Below, piece after piece: positions 7,849 through 17,515 of a stretch of 52,045 nt of DNA. Source of the stretch: Opitutus sp. GAS368 (GTDB taxonomy: Bacteria > Verrucomicrobiota > Verrucomicrobiia > Opitutales > Opitutaceae); the NCBI GenBank assembly GCA_945871085.1, contig CAMBVX010000006.1, positions 1-52,045 on the forward strand, read 5' to 3'. Position 1 is the stretch's first letter; each line of letters starts with the position of its first letter. Position numbers and translations under genes: made by a program. Below the pieces are notes generated by a model. The model was not told the DNA's origin and made no database searches. It was given only the letters and a program-made list of their open reading frames with translations.

Positions 7849-10587
7849 ATGGCCGAGATCACCAAGAGCTACGAATCCCGCGACGTTGAGAAAAAATGGT
7901 ATGCCGCTTGGCAGGCCGCGAATGCCTTTGCCGGCCGGGTTACCCCGGGCAAGGAGCCCTACTCGATCGTGATCCCGCCCCCGAATGTCACGGGAGTGCT
8001 GACCATGGGACACGTGCTCAACAACACGATCCAGGATGTTTTGATCCGCCGCGCGCGCCTTGAGGGCAAGTCGGCCCTCTGGCTACCTGGCACCGACCAC
8101 GCTGGCATCGCGACGCAGAACGTCGTCGAGCGTCAGCTCCGTCAGACCGAAAAAAAAACCCGCCGCGACCTCGGTCGCGAAAAATTCCTCGAAAGAGTCT
8201 GGTCCTGGCGCGACGAAAAAGGCGGAAAGATTCTCGAACAACTCCGCGCGCTCGGCACCTCGTGCGACTGGGAGCGCACGCAGTTTACGATGGACCCGCA
8301 CTACTCGCAGGCGGTGCTCACGGCGTTTGTTGATCTCTTCGGCAAAGGAAATATCTACCGCGGCAAGCGGATGGTGAACTGGTGTCCCGTCTCGCAGACT
8401 GCGCTCTCGGACGAAGAGGTGAACATGAAGCCGGTGAACGGCTCGATCTACCGGGTGCGCTACGAGCGGACGGATGCGCCGGGGGTGTTCGTCGAGGTCA
8501 AGACCACGCGGCCCGAGACGATTCCGGGTGACGTCGCCATCGCGGTGCATCCCGAGGACCCGCGTTACGCCGGGTGGATTGGAAAAACCGTGCGTCGCGC
8601 CCTCGGGCCGGCGGCGGAAATCCCGATTATTGGCGATGCGGCGGTCGACCAAGCGTTCGGCACCGGCGCGCTGAAGATTACTCCGGCGCACGACAAGGTC
8701 GATTTTGAGATCGGCCAGCGTCACCATCTTCCAATCATCGACGTGCTTGCGGCGGATGGAAAACTCAACGCGTTTGCCGGCCCTGAGCTCGCTGGACTCG
8801 ACCGTTTCGCCGGTCGCAAGAAAGCCGTCGAGTTGCTCAGCGCGAGCGGTGCCCTCGTCGCTGAAGAACCCTACGCGAACAACGTCGGCTATTCCGAGCG
8901 TGCCGATGTGCCGATCGAGCCGCGACTCACGTGGCAGTGGTGGCTGCGTTACCCGCGAGTCGCAGAGGCCAAGGCGGCGGTGCGCGACGGCCACATTCAG
9001 TTTCACCCCGAGCGTTGGAGCAAAGTTTACCTGCACTGGCTGGAGAACATCCAAGATTGGTGCATCAGCCGCCAGCTCTGGTGGGGGCACCGCATTCCGG
9101 TTTGGTATCGGAACGGCCTCGACAAAGAGAAACTCACGGAGGCCGATCTCCGCGATGCGACGAAAGTCCACGTCTCGCTCACCGGTCCGGCCGATCCGGA
9201 AAACTGGACGCAAGAGGACGATGTGCTCGACACGTGGGCGTCGTCATGGCTTTGGCCCTTCGCGACGATGGGCTGGCCCGACGAGGACAAGATGAAGGCG
9301 CAGGGCCTCGATTATTTTTACCCGACGACGACGCTCGTGACGGGGCCGGACATTATCTTTTTCTGGGTCGCGCGCATGATTATGGCCGGACTTGAGTTCA
9401 TGCGGCCGGGTGAAGCGCTGGAGCGGCGCATTCCGTTCAAGCATGTTTACTTCACCGGCATCATTCGCGACCAGCAGGGCCGCAAGATGTCGAAGTCCCT
9501 CGGCAACTCGCCCGACCCGCTCGATCTCATCACTGCCTACGGTGCCGATGGCCTGCGCTTCGGCATCGTGTCGATCGCGCCGCAAGGGCAGGACATCCGT
9601 TTTCAAGAAGACCGGATCGAGAGTGGTAAGAATTTTTGTAACAAGCTGTGGAATGCGTGCCGGTTCCGCCAGATGAACGGCGAGGCGGGGGACAACTCGT
9701 CGCTCTCGACGATTTTGTCGCGCCTCTCGCCGGAGAAATTTGACGCGGACGACCACGCCATTCTTCAGCGCCTGCTCGCGACGACGCGCGAGGTGGAACG
9801 GTGTTTCGTTGAATTCGAATTCAGTGCGGCGGTGCAGGCGCTCTACGGATTTTTCTGGAACGATTTTTGTGACTGGTATGTGGAAGTCTCGAAGTCGAAA
9901 CTCCAAGCGGCCGACACCAAGGCCACCTGTCTCGCGATCCAAGATATGGTCCTGCGCCAGACGTTGCTGCTGTTGCACCCCTTCATCCCCTTTATCACCG
10001 AGGAACTGTGGCACCAACTCGGCTACGGACCCGAAGGCAGCTTTATCGAGGACGTTCAGATCAGCAACGCCGCGCAGATCGCCGACGCCGCGGGGTTGCA
10101 CGGCGTCGTGCTGAACGCTGCGGCTGCCGCCACGATCGAGACGCTCAAGGAACTCGTCTCGAAAGCGCGCGCGCTCAAAGCCGACCACAACCTCGCGAGT
10201 CGGCGTGACGTGAATTTTTTTCTCATTACAGCCGACCGCGAGTGGCAAACCGTCGAAGGCAACCTCGCAAAGCTCACGCGGATGTGCGGCGCGGCGAGCC
10301 TCGAGCGCCGCGAGCAAGTCGACGGCGCGCCGGCTGCGGTGACCGTGCTCGGCACGCTCTATCTGGATCTCGCGAGCACGGTCGATGCCGGGGCCGAGAA
10401 AGTGCGCCTATCGAAAGAACTCGACCAACTCTCGAAGCACATTGCCGGCACCGAGGCGCGCTTGTCCAACGAGGCCTTCGTCAGCAAAGCCCCGCCCGCC
10501 GTCCTCGACGGTGCGCGCAAGCAACTCGCCGATCAAAAGGCGAAGCGTGGGGAGCTGGAGCGGCTGTTGAAATCCCTGGGGGGGTGA
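7849..10587 (+). CDS. valS: Valyl-tRNA synthetase
   Basis: Product of 912 residues (E. coli 951). It is a class Ia aminoacyl-tRNA synthetase that charges tRNA-Val. The HIGH-type motif is T-M-G-H at residues 52-55, preceded by P-P-P-N-V-T-G. The KMSKS motif G-R-K-M-S-K-S-L-G-N is at about 544-553. The editing domain carries T-T-R-P-E-T-I-P-G-D. The W-C-I-S-R-Q-L-W-W-G-H-R-I-P-V-W segment is typical of Val/Ile enzymes. A C-terminal coiled coil rich in Lys/Glu (about 840-908) is the ValRS tRNA-binding arm. The start is fixed by homology, with M-A-E-I-T-K-S-Y aligning at the family start. Confidence 0.97.
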   Translation: MAEITKSYESRDVEKKWYAAWQAANAFAGRVTPGKEPYSIVIPPPNVTGVLTMGHVLNNTIQDVLIRRARLEGKSALWLPGTDHAGIATQNVVERQLRQTEKKTRRDLGREKFLERVWSWRDEKGGKILEQLRALGTSCDWERTQFTMDPHYSQAVLTAFVDLFGKGNIYRGKRMVNWCPVSQTALSDEEVNMKPVNGSIYRVRYERTDAPGVFVEVKTTRPETIPGDVAIAVHPEDPRYAGWIGKTVRRALGPAAEIPIIGDAAVDQAFGTGALKITPAHDKVDFEIGQRHHLPIIDVLAADGKLNAFAGPELAGLDRFAGRKKAVELLSASGALVAEEPYANNVGYSERADVPIEPRLTWQWWLRYPRVAEAKAAVRDGHIQFHPERWSKVYLHWLENIQDWCISRQLWWGHRIPVWYRNGLDKEKLTEADLRDATKVHVSLTGPADPENWTQEDDVLDTWASSWLWPFATMGWPDEDKMKAQGLDYFYPTTTLVTGPDIIFFWVARMIMAGLEFMRPGEALERRIPFKHVYFTGIIRDQQGRKMSKSLGNSPDPLDLITAYGADGLRFGIVSIAPQGQDIRFQEDRIESGKNFCNKLWNACRFRQMNGEAGDNSSLSTILSRLSPEKFDADDHAILQRLLATTREVERCFVEFEFSAAVQALYGFFWNDFCDWYVEVSKSKLQAADTKATCLAIQDMVLRQTLLLLHPFIPFITEELWHQLGYGPEGSFIEDVQISNAAQIADAAGLHGVVLNAAAAATIETLKELVSKARALKADHNLASRRDVNFFLITADREWQTVEGNLAKLTRMCGAASLERREQVDGAPAAVTVLGTLYLDLASTVDAGAEKVRLSKELDQLSKHIAGTEARLSNEAFVSKAPPAVLDGARKQLADQKAKRGELERLLKSLGG

Positions 10588-10658
10588 ACCCGGGAGCGCG
10601 GGCGTCACGCCGGCAACCGCTTCCTGACCGGCTCTACGCCGTAGCTACCGTTCGGGCC

Positions 10659-10894
10659 AGGAAGACTTTTGTGGCCCGTTGGGGCAACCGTCTCGCCCTG
10701 CGCATTCCTCGCGACCTTACGGCCAAATCCCGCCTGACCTCAGGAGTGGGGGGCGAGCCAGCAACCAAGAGTGATGATTTTGTCGTGCGCCGGAGTGCGC
10801 CCAACTACGATTTGTCCGTCCTCCGGGCCGGCGTGCGCCCCGGCAATCGCCCCGAGGAGATCGCGACGGGACAGCGTTGGGCCAAGAGCTGTGA
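10659..10894 (+). pseudogene. Decayed MazE/AbrB-fold antitoxin
   Basis: In one frame this stretch reads K-T-F-V-A-R-W-G-N-R-L-A-L-R-I-P-R-D, the classic swapped-hairpin DNA-binding sequence of MazE-type antitoxins. It continues to S-A-P-N-Y-D-L-S-V-L and G-V-R-P-x-N-R-P-E-E-I-A-T-G, the toxin-binding tail of the family. Two lesions are visible. The codon where the family starts with Met is AGG (10659-10661). After A-T-G at about 10870 the expected tail (T-A-L-G-Q-E-L then TGA at 10892-10894) is in the next frame, consistent with loss of one base. No intact toxin gene follows. The rest of the 487-base gap between valS and gmd (10588-11074) contains no other recognisable gene. Confidence 0.7.
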
Positions 10895-11074
10895 TGAGAT
10901 AAAAAATCGCGGGCCCGAGCGGGGCGATTGGGAAGACGCGCAGGGATGGCCCGCCGACGCGGCGAAGCGGCGGGAGCGCGGCGCGGTCGATTTTATCCAA
11001 GTCGCGGCTGAAATATTCCATCGCCGAGGCTTGCCCGCCTTGCGGCGCCACCGGTAAGCTCCACGTCCCCTTTC

Positions 11075-12109
11075 ATGAAAAAAGCCCTTATCACCGGCAT
11101 CACGGGTCAGGACGGATCGTATCTCGCCGAGCTCTTGCTCGCCAAAGGTTACGAGGTCCACGGCGTGATCCGCCGCGCCTCGACGTTCAATACGAGCCGC
11201 ATCGATCACCTCTACCGTGACCCGCACGTCAACGGGGTGAAACTCCACCTTCACTACGGCGACCTCGCCGATTCTGTGCAGATGGTAAAACTCCTTTACC
11301 AGCTTCAGCCGGATGAGATCTACAACTTAGGCGCGCAGTCGCACGTGCGCGTCTCGTTCGATATTCCGGAGTATACGGGCGATGTCGTGGGCCTCGGCGC
11401 GGTGCGCATCCTTGAGGCGATCCGCGAGGCCGGCCTAATGAAGAAGTGTCGATTCTACCAAGCCTCCTCGTCTGAGATGTATGGCAAGGTGCAGGAGGTT
11501 CCCCAGACGGAGACGACGCCCTTCTGGCCGAGGTCGCCCTACGGTTGCGCGAAGATGTATGCCTACTGGCTCACGGTGAACTACCGTGAGAGTTACCATC
11601 TCCACGCGTCCAACGGCATTCTGTTCAACCACGAGAGCCCGCGCCGCGGTGAGACGTTTGTGACGCGGAAGATCACCCGCGCGGCCACGCGCATCAAACT
11701 CGGCCTCCAGGACAAACTTTACATGGGGAACCTCGAGGCCCGCCGCGACTGGGGTTACGCCAAGGAATACGTCGAGATGATGTGGGTGATGCTCCAACAG
11801 GACCAGCCCGACGACTACGTGGTGGCGACGAACGAGACGCATACCGTGAAGGAATTTATCCAAGAAACGTTTGGATTGCTGAATCTCGATTGGGAGCAAC
11901 ACGTCAATTACGATGCCCGCTACGAGCGACCCGCCGAGGTGGAGTTGCTGATTGGCGATCCCGCGAAAGCCAAGCGCCAGCTCGGCTGGGAGCCGAAGGT
12001 GAAGTTCAAGGAACTCGTGAAAATCATGACCGCAGCGGATCTCGAACTCGCCCAACGCGAGGCGCAGATCGCGGCACTGCCGGCGCCGTCCTCCGCACTG
12101 TTGGCATGA
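11075..12109 (+). CDS. gmd: GDP-mannose 4,6-dehydratase
   Basis: Product of 344 residues. It converts GDP-D-mannose to GDP-4-keto-6-deoxy-D-mannose, the first step of GDP-L-fucose (and GDP-rhamnose type) synthesis, in the cytosol. It is an extended short-chain dehydrogenase with the NADP-binding [12 protein letters not shown] at residues 8-19. The S-S-S-E-M-Y-G-K-V catalytic-loop segment and the Y-x-x-x-K pair in S-P-Y-G-C-A-K are present. It also has the Gmd-specific N-H-E-S-P-R-R-G-x-x-F-V-T-R-K-I and [14 protein letters not shown]-x-A motifs. The stop overlaps the next start by 4 bases (ATGA), so it is translationally coupled to fcl. Confidence 0.97.
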   Translation: MKKALITGITGQDGSYLAELLLAKGYEVHGVIRRASTFNTSRIDHLYRDPHVNGVKLHLHYGDLADSVQMVKLLYQLQPDEIYNLGAQSHVRVSFDIPEYTGDVVGLGAVRILEAIREAGLMKKCRFYQASSSEMYGKVQEVPQTETTPFWPRSPYGCAKMYAYWLTVNYRESYHLHASNGILFNHESPRRGETFVTRKITRAATRIKLGLQDKLYMGNLEARRDWGYAKEYVEMMWVMLQQDQPDDYVVATNETHTVKEFIQETFGLLNLDWEQHVNYDARYERPAEVELLIGDPAKAKRQLGWEPKVKFKELVKIMTAADLELAQREAQIAALPAPSSALLA

Positions 12110-13041
12110 AAATCTTCATCGCAGGTCACCACGGGATGGTCGGTGGCGCGCTCGTGCGCCGCTTCTCGCGCGAGGCGGGCACGACGCTCCTGCTCCGCAC
12201 GCGCCGCGAACTCGACCTGACGTCGCAGGTCGCGGTGGAGGCATTTTACGCCGCGGAAAAACCCGACGTTGCCATCATTGCCGCAGCCAAGGTCGGCGGT
12301 ATCCACGCGAACCACACTTATCCGGCGGAGTTCCTGTTTGAGAATCTCGCCATCGCGACCAACACGATCCACGGCGCCTACAAACACGGGGTGAAGCGCC
12401 TGCTCTTCCTCGGCAGTTCGTGCATTTATCCGCAGCTCGCACCGCAACCGATGCCCGAGGATTGTTTGCTCTCGGGTCCGCTGGAGCCGACCAACGAGGC
12501 CTACGCCATCGCCAAGATCACGGGTCTCAAGCTCGCCCAATCCTACCGGAAGCAGTTCGGCGTGATGTTCCACTCGGCGATGCCGACCAATCTCTACGGT
12601 CCCGGGGACAACTATCACCTGCAGAACTCTCACGTGCTGCCCGCGCTGATTCGTAAGTTTCACGAGGCGAAAACCGCCGGCCGCGCCGAAGTCGTCGCGT
12701 GGGGCACAGGCACGCCGAAGCGCGAATTCCTCCACGTCGACGACCTCGCTGATGCGTGCGCGTTTCTGGTGGCGCTCGAAAATCCGCCGGACTGGATCAA
12801 TGTCGGCACGGGCACGGATGTGACGATTCGCGAGCTCACGGCATGCGTCGCTGCCGTCACAGGTTTTTCCGGACAGATCGTCTGGGACGCCACGAAACCC
12901 GACGGCACTCCGCGCAAGCTGCTGGATGTTTCGCGTCTCTCGGGTCTCGGCTGGCAGGCCAAGATTGCGCTCCGCGAAGGCGTGGCGAAGACCTACGCGA
13001 GTTTTCTGGCGGAGACCGCCTCCGGCGCGCTGCGGTCTTAA
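12106..13041 (+). CDS. fcl: GDP-L-fucose synthase (GDP-4-keto-6-deoxymannose epimerase/reductase)
   Basis: Product of 311 residues. It performs the 3,5-epimerisation and NADPH reduction that complete GDP-L-fucose synthesis from the Gmd product. Visible motifs are G-H-x-G-M-V-G at residues 7-13 (NADP binding), [16 protein letters not shown], the Y-x-x-x-K pair in N-E-A-Y-A-I-A-K, and [11 protein letters not shown]. The start ATG at 12106 lies inside the gmd stop (ATGA overlap). The gmd-fcl pair supplies activated fucose for surface polysaccharide; no glycosyltransferase is adjacent. Confidence 0.96.
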   Translation: MKIFIAGHHGMVGGALVRRFSREAGTTLLLRTRRELDLTSQVAVEAFYAAEKPDVAIIAAAKVGGIHANHTYPAEFLFENLAIATNTIHGAYKHGVKRLLFLGSSCIYPQLAPQPMPEDCLLSGPLEPTNEAYAIAKITGLKLAQSYRKQFGVMFHSAMPTNLYGPGDNYHLQNSHVLPALIRKFHEAKTAGRAEVVAWGTGTPKREFLHVDDLADACAFLVALENPPDWINVGTGTDVTIRELTACVAAVTGFSGQIVWDATKPDGTPRKLLDVSRLSGLGWQAKIALREGVAKTYASFLAETASGALRS

Positions 13042-13053
13042 AACGACGTGCGG

Positions 13054-13428
13054 TCAGCTCTGCGTCTTGAGCTGTTCGAGCAAGGTGAGAAAACGGGGAT
13101 GGGCCTTGAGTGCCTCGAGATCCGGGTCCTGCGCCATCCAATGAAAGTCGCGATAGCCCAGGTCGATCGCGGAGCGGAGAGCGCGGAGGGCATCGGCTTT
13201 GCGTTTCGTGAGTGCGAGACTGCAGGCGAGATTGTAGTGGGCGGTGGCGTTCGCGGGTTGGAGCTTCACCAGCTTCCGGTCCATCTTCAGCCCGTCGGCG
13301 ATCCTGCCGTGTTGGGTGTAAAGGCCCCCGAGGATTTCGACGACTTCGGTGTAGGCGGGGTCGCGGCCCAGCACCGACTCAAAAAAGCTGATTTCAAACG
13401 CGTGATCGTGGGTTCGTGCCTTGGCCAT
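13054..13428 (-). CDS. Small tetratricopeptide-repeat protein
   Basis: Product of 124 residues. It contains about two to three TPR-like helical pairs, most clearly the segment around P-A-N-A-T-A-H-Y-N-L-A-C-S-L-A-L and the following A-L-R-A-L-R-S-A-I-D-L-G-Y. It ends with D-P-D-L-E-A-L-K-A-H-P-R-F, a sequence common at the end of TPR arrays. No signal peptide or membrane segment is seen, so it is probably a cytosolic scaffold or partner-binding protein. It converges with fcl (12-base gap) and lies downstream of the Fur-like gene on the same strand (30-base gap). A partner cannot be named. Confidence 0.8.
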   Translation of the reverse strand: MAKARTHDHAFEISFFESVLGRDPAYTEVVEILGGLYTQHGRIADGLKMDRKLVKLQPANATAHYNLACSLALTKRKADALRALRSAIDLGYRDFHWMAQDPDLEALKAHPRFLTLLEQLKTQS

Positions 13429-13458
13429 AGGTCGAGAAAAATTTACCGGAGTGTCCGC

Positions 13459-13923
13459 TTAGCCGCGTCGCGGGCACGTGCCGCTTTGGCGGAAAATGTC
13501 GCAGTTTGCGCTGACCTGAAGGCGTTGCGAGGCGGGGGTCAGGCCCAGTTTCGATGAGACGGTGCTGCTATACCACTCCATGAACGGTGCGCTGATCTCG
13601 AAAATTTTCTCACAGTCGACGCAGACGACCTGCGCGACTTGGGTGGTGGCACCATCGCGATTGGGGCGGTAGAATTTCTCACCCGAGCCGATATCCACCT
13701 CTCGCAGCAAGGCGCTGGCAGTCATGATGGGCAGCGTCCGGTAGATGGTCGCACGCGAGACGGAGTCATCCAGCTTGCGGGCGTGATCGAGCAGTTGGTC
13801 GGCCGTGAAGTGCTCCTCCAGTGTGAAGGCGGCATCGAAGATGGCCAGTCGCTGACTGGTCGCGCGGAGCCCTTTTCTCACAAGGAATTTTCCGAATTTT
13901 TCGCGGGCTGCGGTGATACTCAC
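13459..13923 (-). CDS. Fur-family transcriptional regulator with a degenerate metal site
   Basis: Product of 154 residues from the GTG at 13923; an in-frame ATG at 14076 would add a Pro/Arg-rich 51-residue leader overlapping priA. The winged-helix DNA-binding half is canonical: G-L-R-A-T-S-Q-R-L-A-I, E-E-H-F-T-A-D-Q-L and V-S-R-A-T-I-Y-R-T-L. The dimerisation half has only part of the expected ligands. C-V-D-C is present, but the preceding His cluster of Fur/PerR/Zur is replaced by a Thr/Gln/Ala stretch, and the late S-H-R-L is S-Q-R-L. The second Cys pair is widely spaced (N-C-D-x7-C). It is therefore likely a repressor with altered or absent regulatory metal binding. It is divergent from priA. 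Confidence 0.85.
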   Translation of the reverse strand: MSITAAREKFGKFLVRKGLRATSQRLAIFDAAFTLEEHFTADQLLDHARKLDDSVSRATIYRTLPIMTASALLREVDIGSGEKFYRPNRDGATTQVAQVVCVDCEKIFEISAPFMEWYSSTVSSKLGLTPASQRLQVSANCDIFRQSGTCPRRG

Positions 13924-14028
13924 AACGCGACTGTTTCGTGCGTGCGCGGGGGGTGTCAATGCGTTCGTGGGCGCGCGACGAGGCTTCGGGTTTGCGTTGT
14001 CGCGGACGCGGGGGCGTGATGCGAGGCG

Positions 14029-16266
14029 ATGATCGTTGGGGTCCACCCGCTCGCCGGTTTTGACAAGGTCCTCCACTACCGTGTGCCTGAAACATTGGGC
14101 GCGGCCGTGGGGGTGGGATCGCTCGTGCGCGTGCCCATTGGGAACACGCTGCGGCTCGGGATCGTCGGCGAGCTCGGTCCGCCGAGTGATTTTCCGGTGG
14201 AGCGGCTAAAGTCGCTGGCGCAAGTGGTGTATCCGTTCCCGGCGTTGCCGCGCGACTTGCTCGCTTTGGCACGCTGGATGGCCGGCTACTACGCGTGCGG
14301 GCTCGACAGTATTATCGAGACGATGATTCCGGCACCGGTGCGCAACGGCGCGGGCTTGAAGCAGGAGAAGCAGCTTTCGTTGGCGCAGCGGCTAAGTGCC
14401 GAGGAATTGGCCGCGTTGGAGAAAAAGGCACCGCAACAGGCGCGGCTCTACCGCTGCATTGAACAGCAATTTCGTCCGCAAAAAAAAACGCTCGTGCTCG
14501 CGCGACTCGACCTGACCGCGGGGGTGGCGGCGGCGCTGGTGAAACGGGGTGTGCTGCGGGAGGAAACGCAACGCATCGAGCGCATCGCCTACGACGACGA
14601 CCACTCGTCGGGTGAACTGGTCGCCTCCCAGCCACATGCCCTCAACCTGGAACAACAAGCGGCGGTCGATGCGATGACGGCGAGTTTGGGCGAGGGGAAA
14701 TTCGGGGTCACGCTGCTCCACGGCATCACGGGCTCGGGCAAAACCGAGGTCTATTTGCGCGCGATCGACACGGCCCTGAAGTCCGGCGGCGGGGTGATTT
14801 TTCTGGTGCCGGAGGTGGCACTGACACCGCAAACGGTCGCACGGCTGCGCTCGCGGCTGGAGGCGATTGCGCCGGGGCACCGGTGCGTGGTGTGGCACAG
14901 TCATCTCAGCGAAGGTGAGCGGCTCGACGGCTGGCTGGCGCTGGCCACGGGGGAGGCGCAGGTGGTCGTGGGAGCGCGTTCGGCGGGGTTTGCGCCGGTG
15001 AAAAACCTTAAGTTGATCGTGGTCGATGAGGAGCACGAGCCCGCCTATAAGCAGGACGAGACTCCGCGTTACCACGGCCGCGACGTGGCGGTGATGAGGG
15101 CGAAACTCAATGGGGCGGTGTGTCTGCTCGGGTCGGCCACGCCGTCGTTGGAGAGTTTTCGCAATGCGCAGACGGGGAAATACCGACTCGTGGAACTCAA
15201 GGAACGGGTGGATTCGCGCAAGTTGCCCTTCATCGACATCGTCGATCTGCGCGTCGAGGCGATGAAGCAACGGTCGTTGCCGCTGCTGTCCGGGCGACTG
15301 GTGCGCGCGATGCAAGACCGCTTTGAGAAGCGGGAGCAGACGATCTTGTTTATCAACCGCCGCGGCTACTCGTCGTCGATGTTGTGCACAAAATGCGGTC
15401 ACACGGAGGAGTGTTTGCATTGCAGTATCGCCCTGACCTACCACCGCTCGGATGAAACGCTGCGGTGTCATCTGTGTGGGGCGCAGAAGCCCGCGCCGCT
15501 GCGCTGTCCGCAGTGCGCGGAGCCGGATATCCGGTGGAAGGGACTCGGCACGCAGCGCATCGAGGAAGCGGTGAAGCGCGTGCTGCCGCGGGCGAAGATC
15601 GAGCGGATGGATACCGACACCATGTCGAAGAAGAATCGTTTTCGAGAGGTGCTCGCGCAGTTTCGCGCGGGGAGAATCGATGTGCTCGTCGGCACGCAGA
15701 TGATCGGCAAGGGGTTGGATTTTCCCAACGTCACGCTCGTGGGGCTGGTCGATGCGGACATGTCCATGCACGTCCCGGACTTTCGGGCCAACGAGCGCAC
15801 CTTCCAGTTGCTCGTGCAGGTGGCGGGTCGAGCGGGGCGCGGGGATCGGGCGGGCGAAGTTGTGGTGCAAACCTTCACGCCGCAGGCGGAGGCGATTCAG
15901 TTTTCGCGTCACGCCGACTTCGCGGGCTTTGCGGCGTCGGAGCTGAAGATTCGCAAAGATTTTCACTACCCGCCGTATCGCCACTTGATTCATCACCTCT
16001 TTCGCGGGCCGAACCCGGAGAAGCTCAAATTCTTCGCGGAACAGTGGGCGAAGCTGGTGGAGAAAACGCTCGGGGATCGCGTCGAGTTGCGCGGGCCGTC
16101 GGCGTCACCAATTGAGAAAATCAAAGACGAGTATCGGTGGCAGCTGTGGTATTTCACGAATACGGTCACGAAAGTTGTGCCGGAACTGATGAAATTACGC
16201 GCGGGATTTGCGTGGTCGGACGACATCACGCAGGTGCTCGATGTCGATCCCGTCAACCTCGTCTGA
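14029..16266 (+). CDS. priA: Primosomal protein N' (replication restart helicase PriA)
   Basis: Product of 745 residues (E. coli 732). PriA recognises stalled or D-loop forks and reloads the replisome. The N-terminal 3'-DNA-end binding domain has H-Y-R-V-P and G-S-L-V-R-V-P-x-G. The helicase core shows Walker A (G-I-T-G-S-G-K-T-E-V-Y), the DEEH box in V-V-D-E-E-H-E-P-A-Y-K-Q-D, and G-S-A-T-P-S-L-E-S. Zinc ligands are C-T-K-C-G-H, C-L-H-C, C-H-L-C-G and C-P-Q-C. The late helicase motifs include G-T-Q-M-I-G-K-G-L-D-F-P and Q-V-A-G-R-A-G-R. The start at 14029 aligns with the family N-terminus. It converges with the permease gene, whose stop is 3 bases away. Confidence 0.96.
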   Translation: MIVGVHPLAGFDKVLHYRVPETLGAAVGVGSLVRVPIGNTLRLGIVGELGPPSDFPVERLKSLAQVVYPFPALPRDLLALARWMAGYYACGLDSIIETMIPAPVRNGAGLKQEKQLSLAQRLSAEELAALEKKAPQQARLYRCIEQQFRPQKKTLVLARLDLTAGVAAALVKRGVLREETQRIERIAYDDDHSSGELVASQPHALNLEQQAAVDAMTASLGEGKFGVTLLHGITGSGKTEVYLRAIDTALKSGGGVIFLVPEVALTPQTVARLRSRLEAIAPGHRCVVWHSHLSEGERLDGWLALATGEAQVVVGARSAGFAPVKNLKLIVVDEEHEPAYKQDETPRYHGRDVAVMRAKLNGAVCLLGSATPSLESFRNAQTGKYRLVELKERVDSRKLPFIDIVDLRVEAMKQRSLPLLSGRLVRAMQDRFEKREQTILFINRRGYSSSMLCTKCGHTEECLHCSIALTYHRSDETLRCHLCGAQKPAPLRCPQCAEPDIRWKGLGTQRIEEAVKRVLPRAKIERMDTDTMSKKNRFREVLAQFRAGRIDVLVGTQMIGKGLDFPNVTLVGLVDADMSMHVPDFRANERTFQLLVQVAGRAGRGDRAGEVVVQTFTPQAEAIQFSRHADFAGFAASELKIRKDFHYPPYRHLIHHLFRGPNPEKLKFFAEQWAKLVEKTLGDRVELRGPSASPIEKIKDEYRWQLWYFTNTVTKVVPELMKLRAGFAWSDDITQVLDVDPVNLV

Positions 16267-16269
16267 GGT

Positions 16270-17505
16270 TCAGTCCGACCGGAGGGCCTCGACCGGACTG
16301 AGGCGTGAAGCCCGGAGGGCGGGATAGAATCCGGCGACAATTCCGACGAGACCGCTGAAAACGACACCGATGGCGAGAGCGGCGGGCGAGAGTTCGGGAC
16401 GGTTTGAGGCGATGACGATTTTTTGGAGCAACGTGATCAGTCCGATGCTCGCGATCATGCCGATGAGCCCTCCGGCGAGAGCGAGGGTGATGGTCTCGGC
16501 GAGGATCTGCACGAGGATGTCCCGACGTTTGGCGCCGAGCGCGCGCCGGACCCCGATTTCCCGGACGCGTTCGTTAACCGATGCGAGCATGACGTTCATG
16601 ATGCCGATGCCCCCGACGATGAGCCCGATGATCGCGACCCCGCCCAGCGAAAAGACGTAGCTGCGTTGCGTTTCTTCAAAGCGGTGGAGCAAATCTTCCC
16701 GGGTCTCGAAACGGATGTCCTGAATGCCGCGATGGGTGTGGGTCAGCACGTTGTTAATCTGGTCGAGCACGAGCGGGATGTCGGCGACGTCCGCGACTTT
16801 GACGTTCAAGACATCGACGTTTTCATCGATGCGAAACAGCGTTTGCAGGGTCGTGAGCGGAATGAAGACGGCGGAATTCTTGGAGCTATAACCGCCGCCG
16901 GCGCCGAGCGAATTTTGATATTCCCGCAACACGCCCACGACAGTGAACGGCTGGCCATTGATGGTGATCGTGCGGTCGAGTGCATCGATGCCGCGGGGAA
17001 AGAGCTGGTCGACAATGCCGGCCCCGAGCACGACGACTTGGGTCTGGAGTTCGTTGTCGAGTTCGCCGATGGAGCGGCCCATCGCGACGTCGAAGCGATC
17101 CATGATGAAGGTCGCCGGCAAGACACCCCGGACATTTTGCCCGGTGGCCCGGCCTTGATACGCCAGTCGGCCGCCGCCGGGGATCGTGACTTCGGCGGTG
17201 ACGCGTTGGGCCAGGGGGACGGCGTTGAGAATTGCCTCGACGTCGTTCATGGTTCGCCCCGGCGAGAGCTTAGCGATTTCGCGTTGAGCCTCGGGGGCGG
17301 GACGCGAGAGGACGCTGATGCGTTCGATCCCGCCGGTCTCGTAGATCATCGTTTCCCAGCCGCGGAGGAGGCCCTTGACGACGCCGAGCATACCCACGAG
17401 GGCCGCCGCGCCGAGGACGATGCCAAACAGGGTAAGGAAGGAGCGGAGCTTGTGCGCGAGGACTTCGTTCCAGCCGCTCGCGATGCCCATCGTCAAGAGT
17501 CGCAT
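16270..17505 (-). CDS. MacB-like ABC transporter permease (FtsX superfamily)
   Basis: Product of 411 residues from 17505; an alternative ATG at 17541 adds 12 residues and would overlap the adaptor gene. Topology is the MacB/LolC/FtsX type: one N-terminal membrane helix (L-R-S-F-L-T-L-F-G-I-V-L-G), a large periplasmic core domain, and three C-terminal helices. The signature V-N-E-R-V-R-E-I-G-V-R-R-A-L-G-A-K follows the second helix. E. coli MacB carries its ATPase in the same chain; here there is none, and no ABC ATPase lies in the adjacent genes, so the nucleotide-binding subunit must be elsewhere. It follows the periplasmic adaptor by 10 bases and probably acts with it in export or mechanotransmission. 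Confidence 0.9.
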   Translation of the reverse strand: MRLLTMGIASGWNEVLAHKLRSFLTLFGIVLGAAALVGMLGVVKGLLRGWETMIYETGGIERISVLSRPAPEAQREIAKLSPGRTMNDVEAILNAVPLAQRVTAEVTIPGGGRLAYQGRATGQNVRGVLPATFIMDRFDVAMGRSIGELDNELQTQVVVLGAGIVDQLFPRGIDALDRTITINGQPFTVVGVLREYQNSLGAGGGYSSKNSAVFIPLTTLQTLFRIDENVDVLNVKVADVADIPLVLDQINNVLTHTHRGIQDIRFETREDLLHRFEETQRSYVFSLGGVAIIGLIVGGIGIMNVMLASVNERVREIGVRRALGAKRRDILVQILAETITLALAGGLIGMIASIGLITLLQKIVIASNRPELSPAALAIGVVFSGLVGIVAGFYPALRASRLSPVEALRSD

Positions 17506-17515
17506 GGGCGCGGGT

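Noticed and set aside
10740-11051. 103-codon minus-strand frame in the valS-gmd gap
   Set aside because: It overlaps the recognisable MazE-like remnant on the other strand and matches no family.
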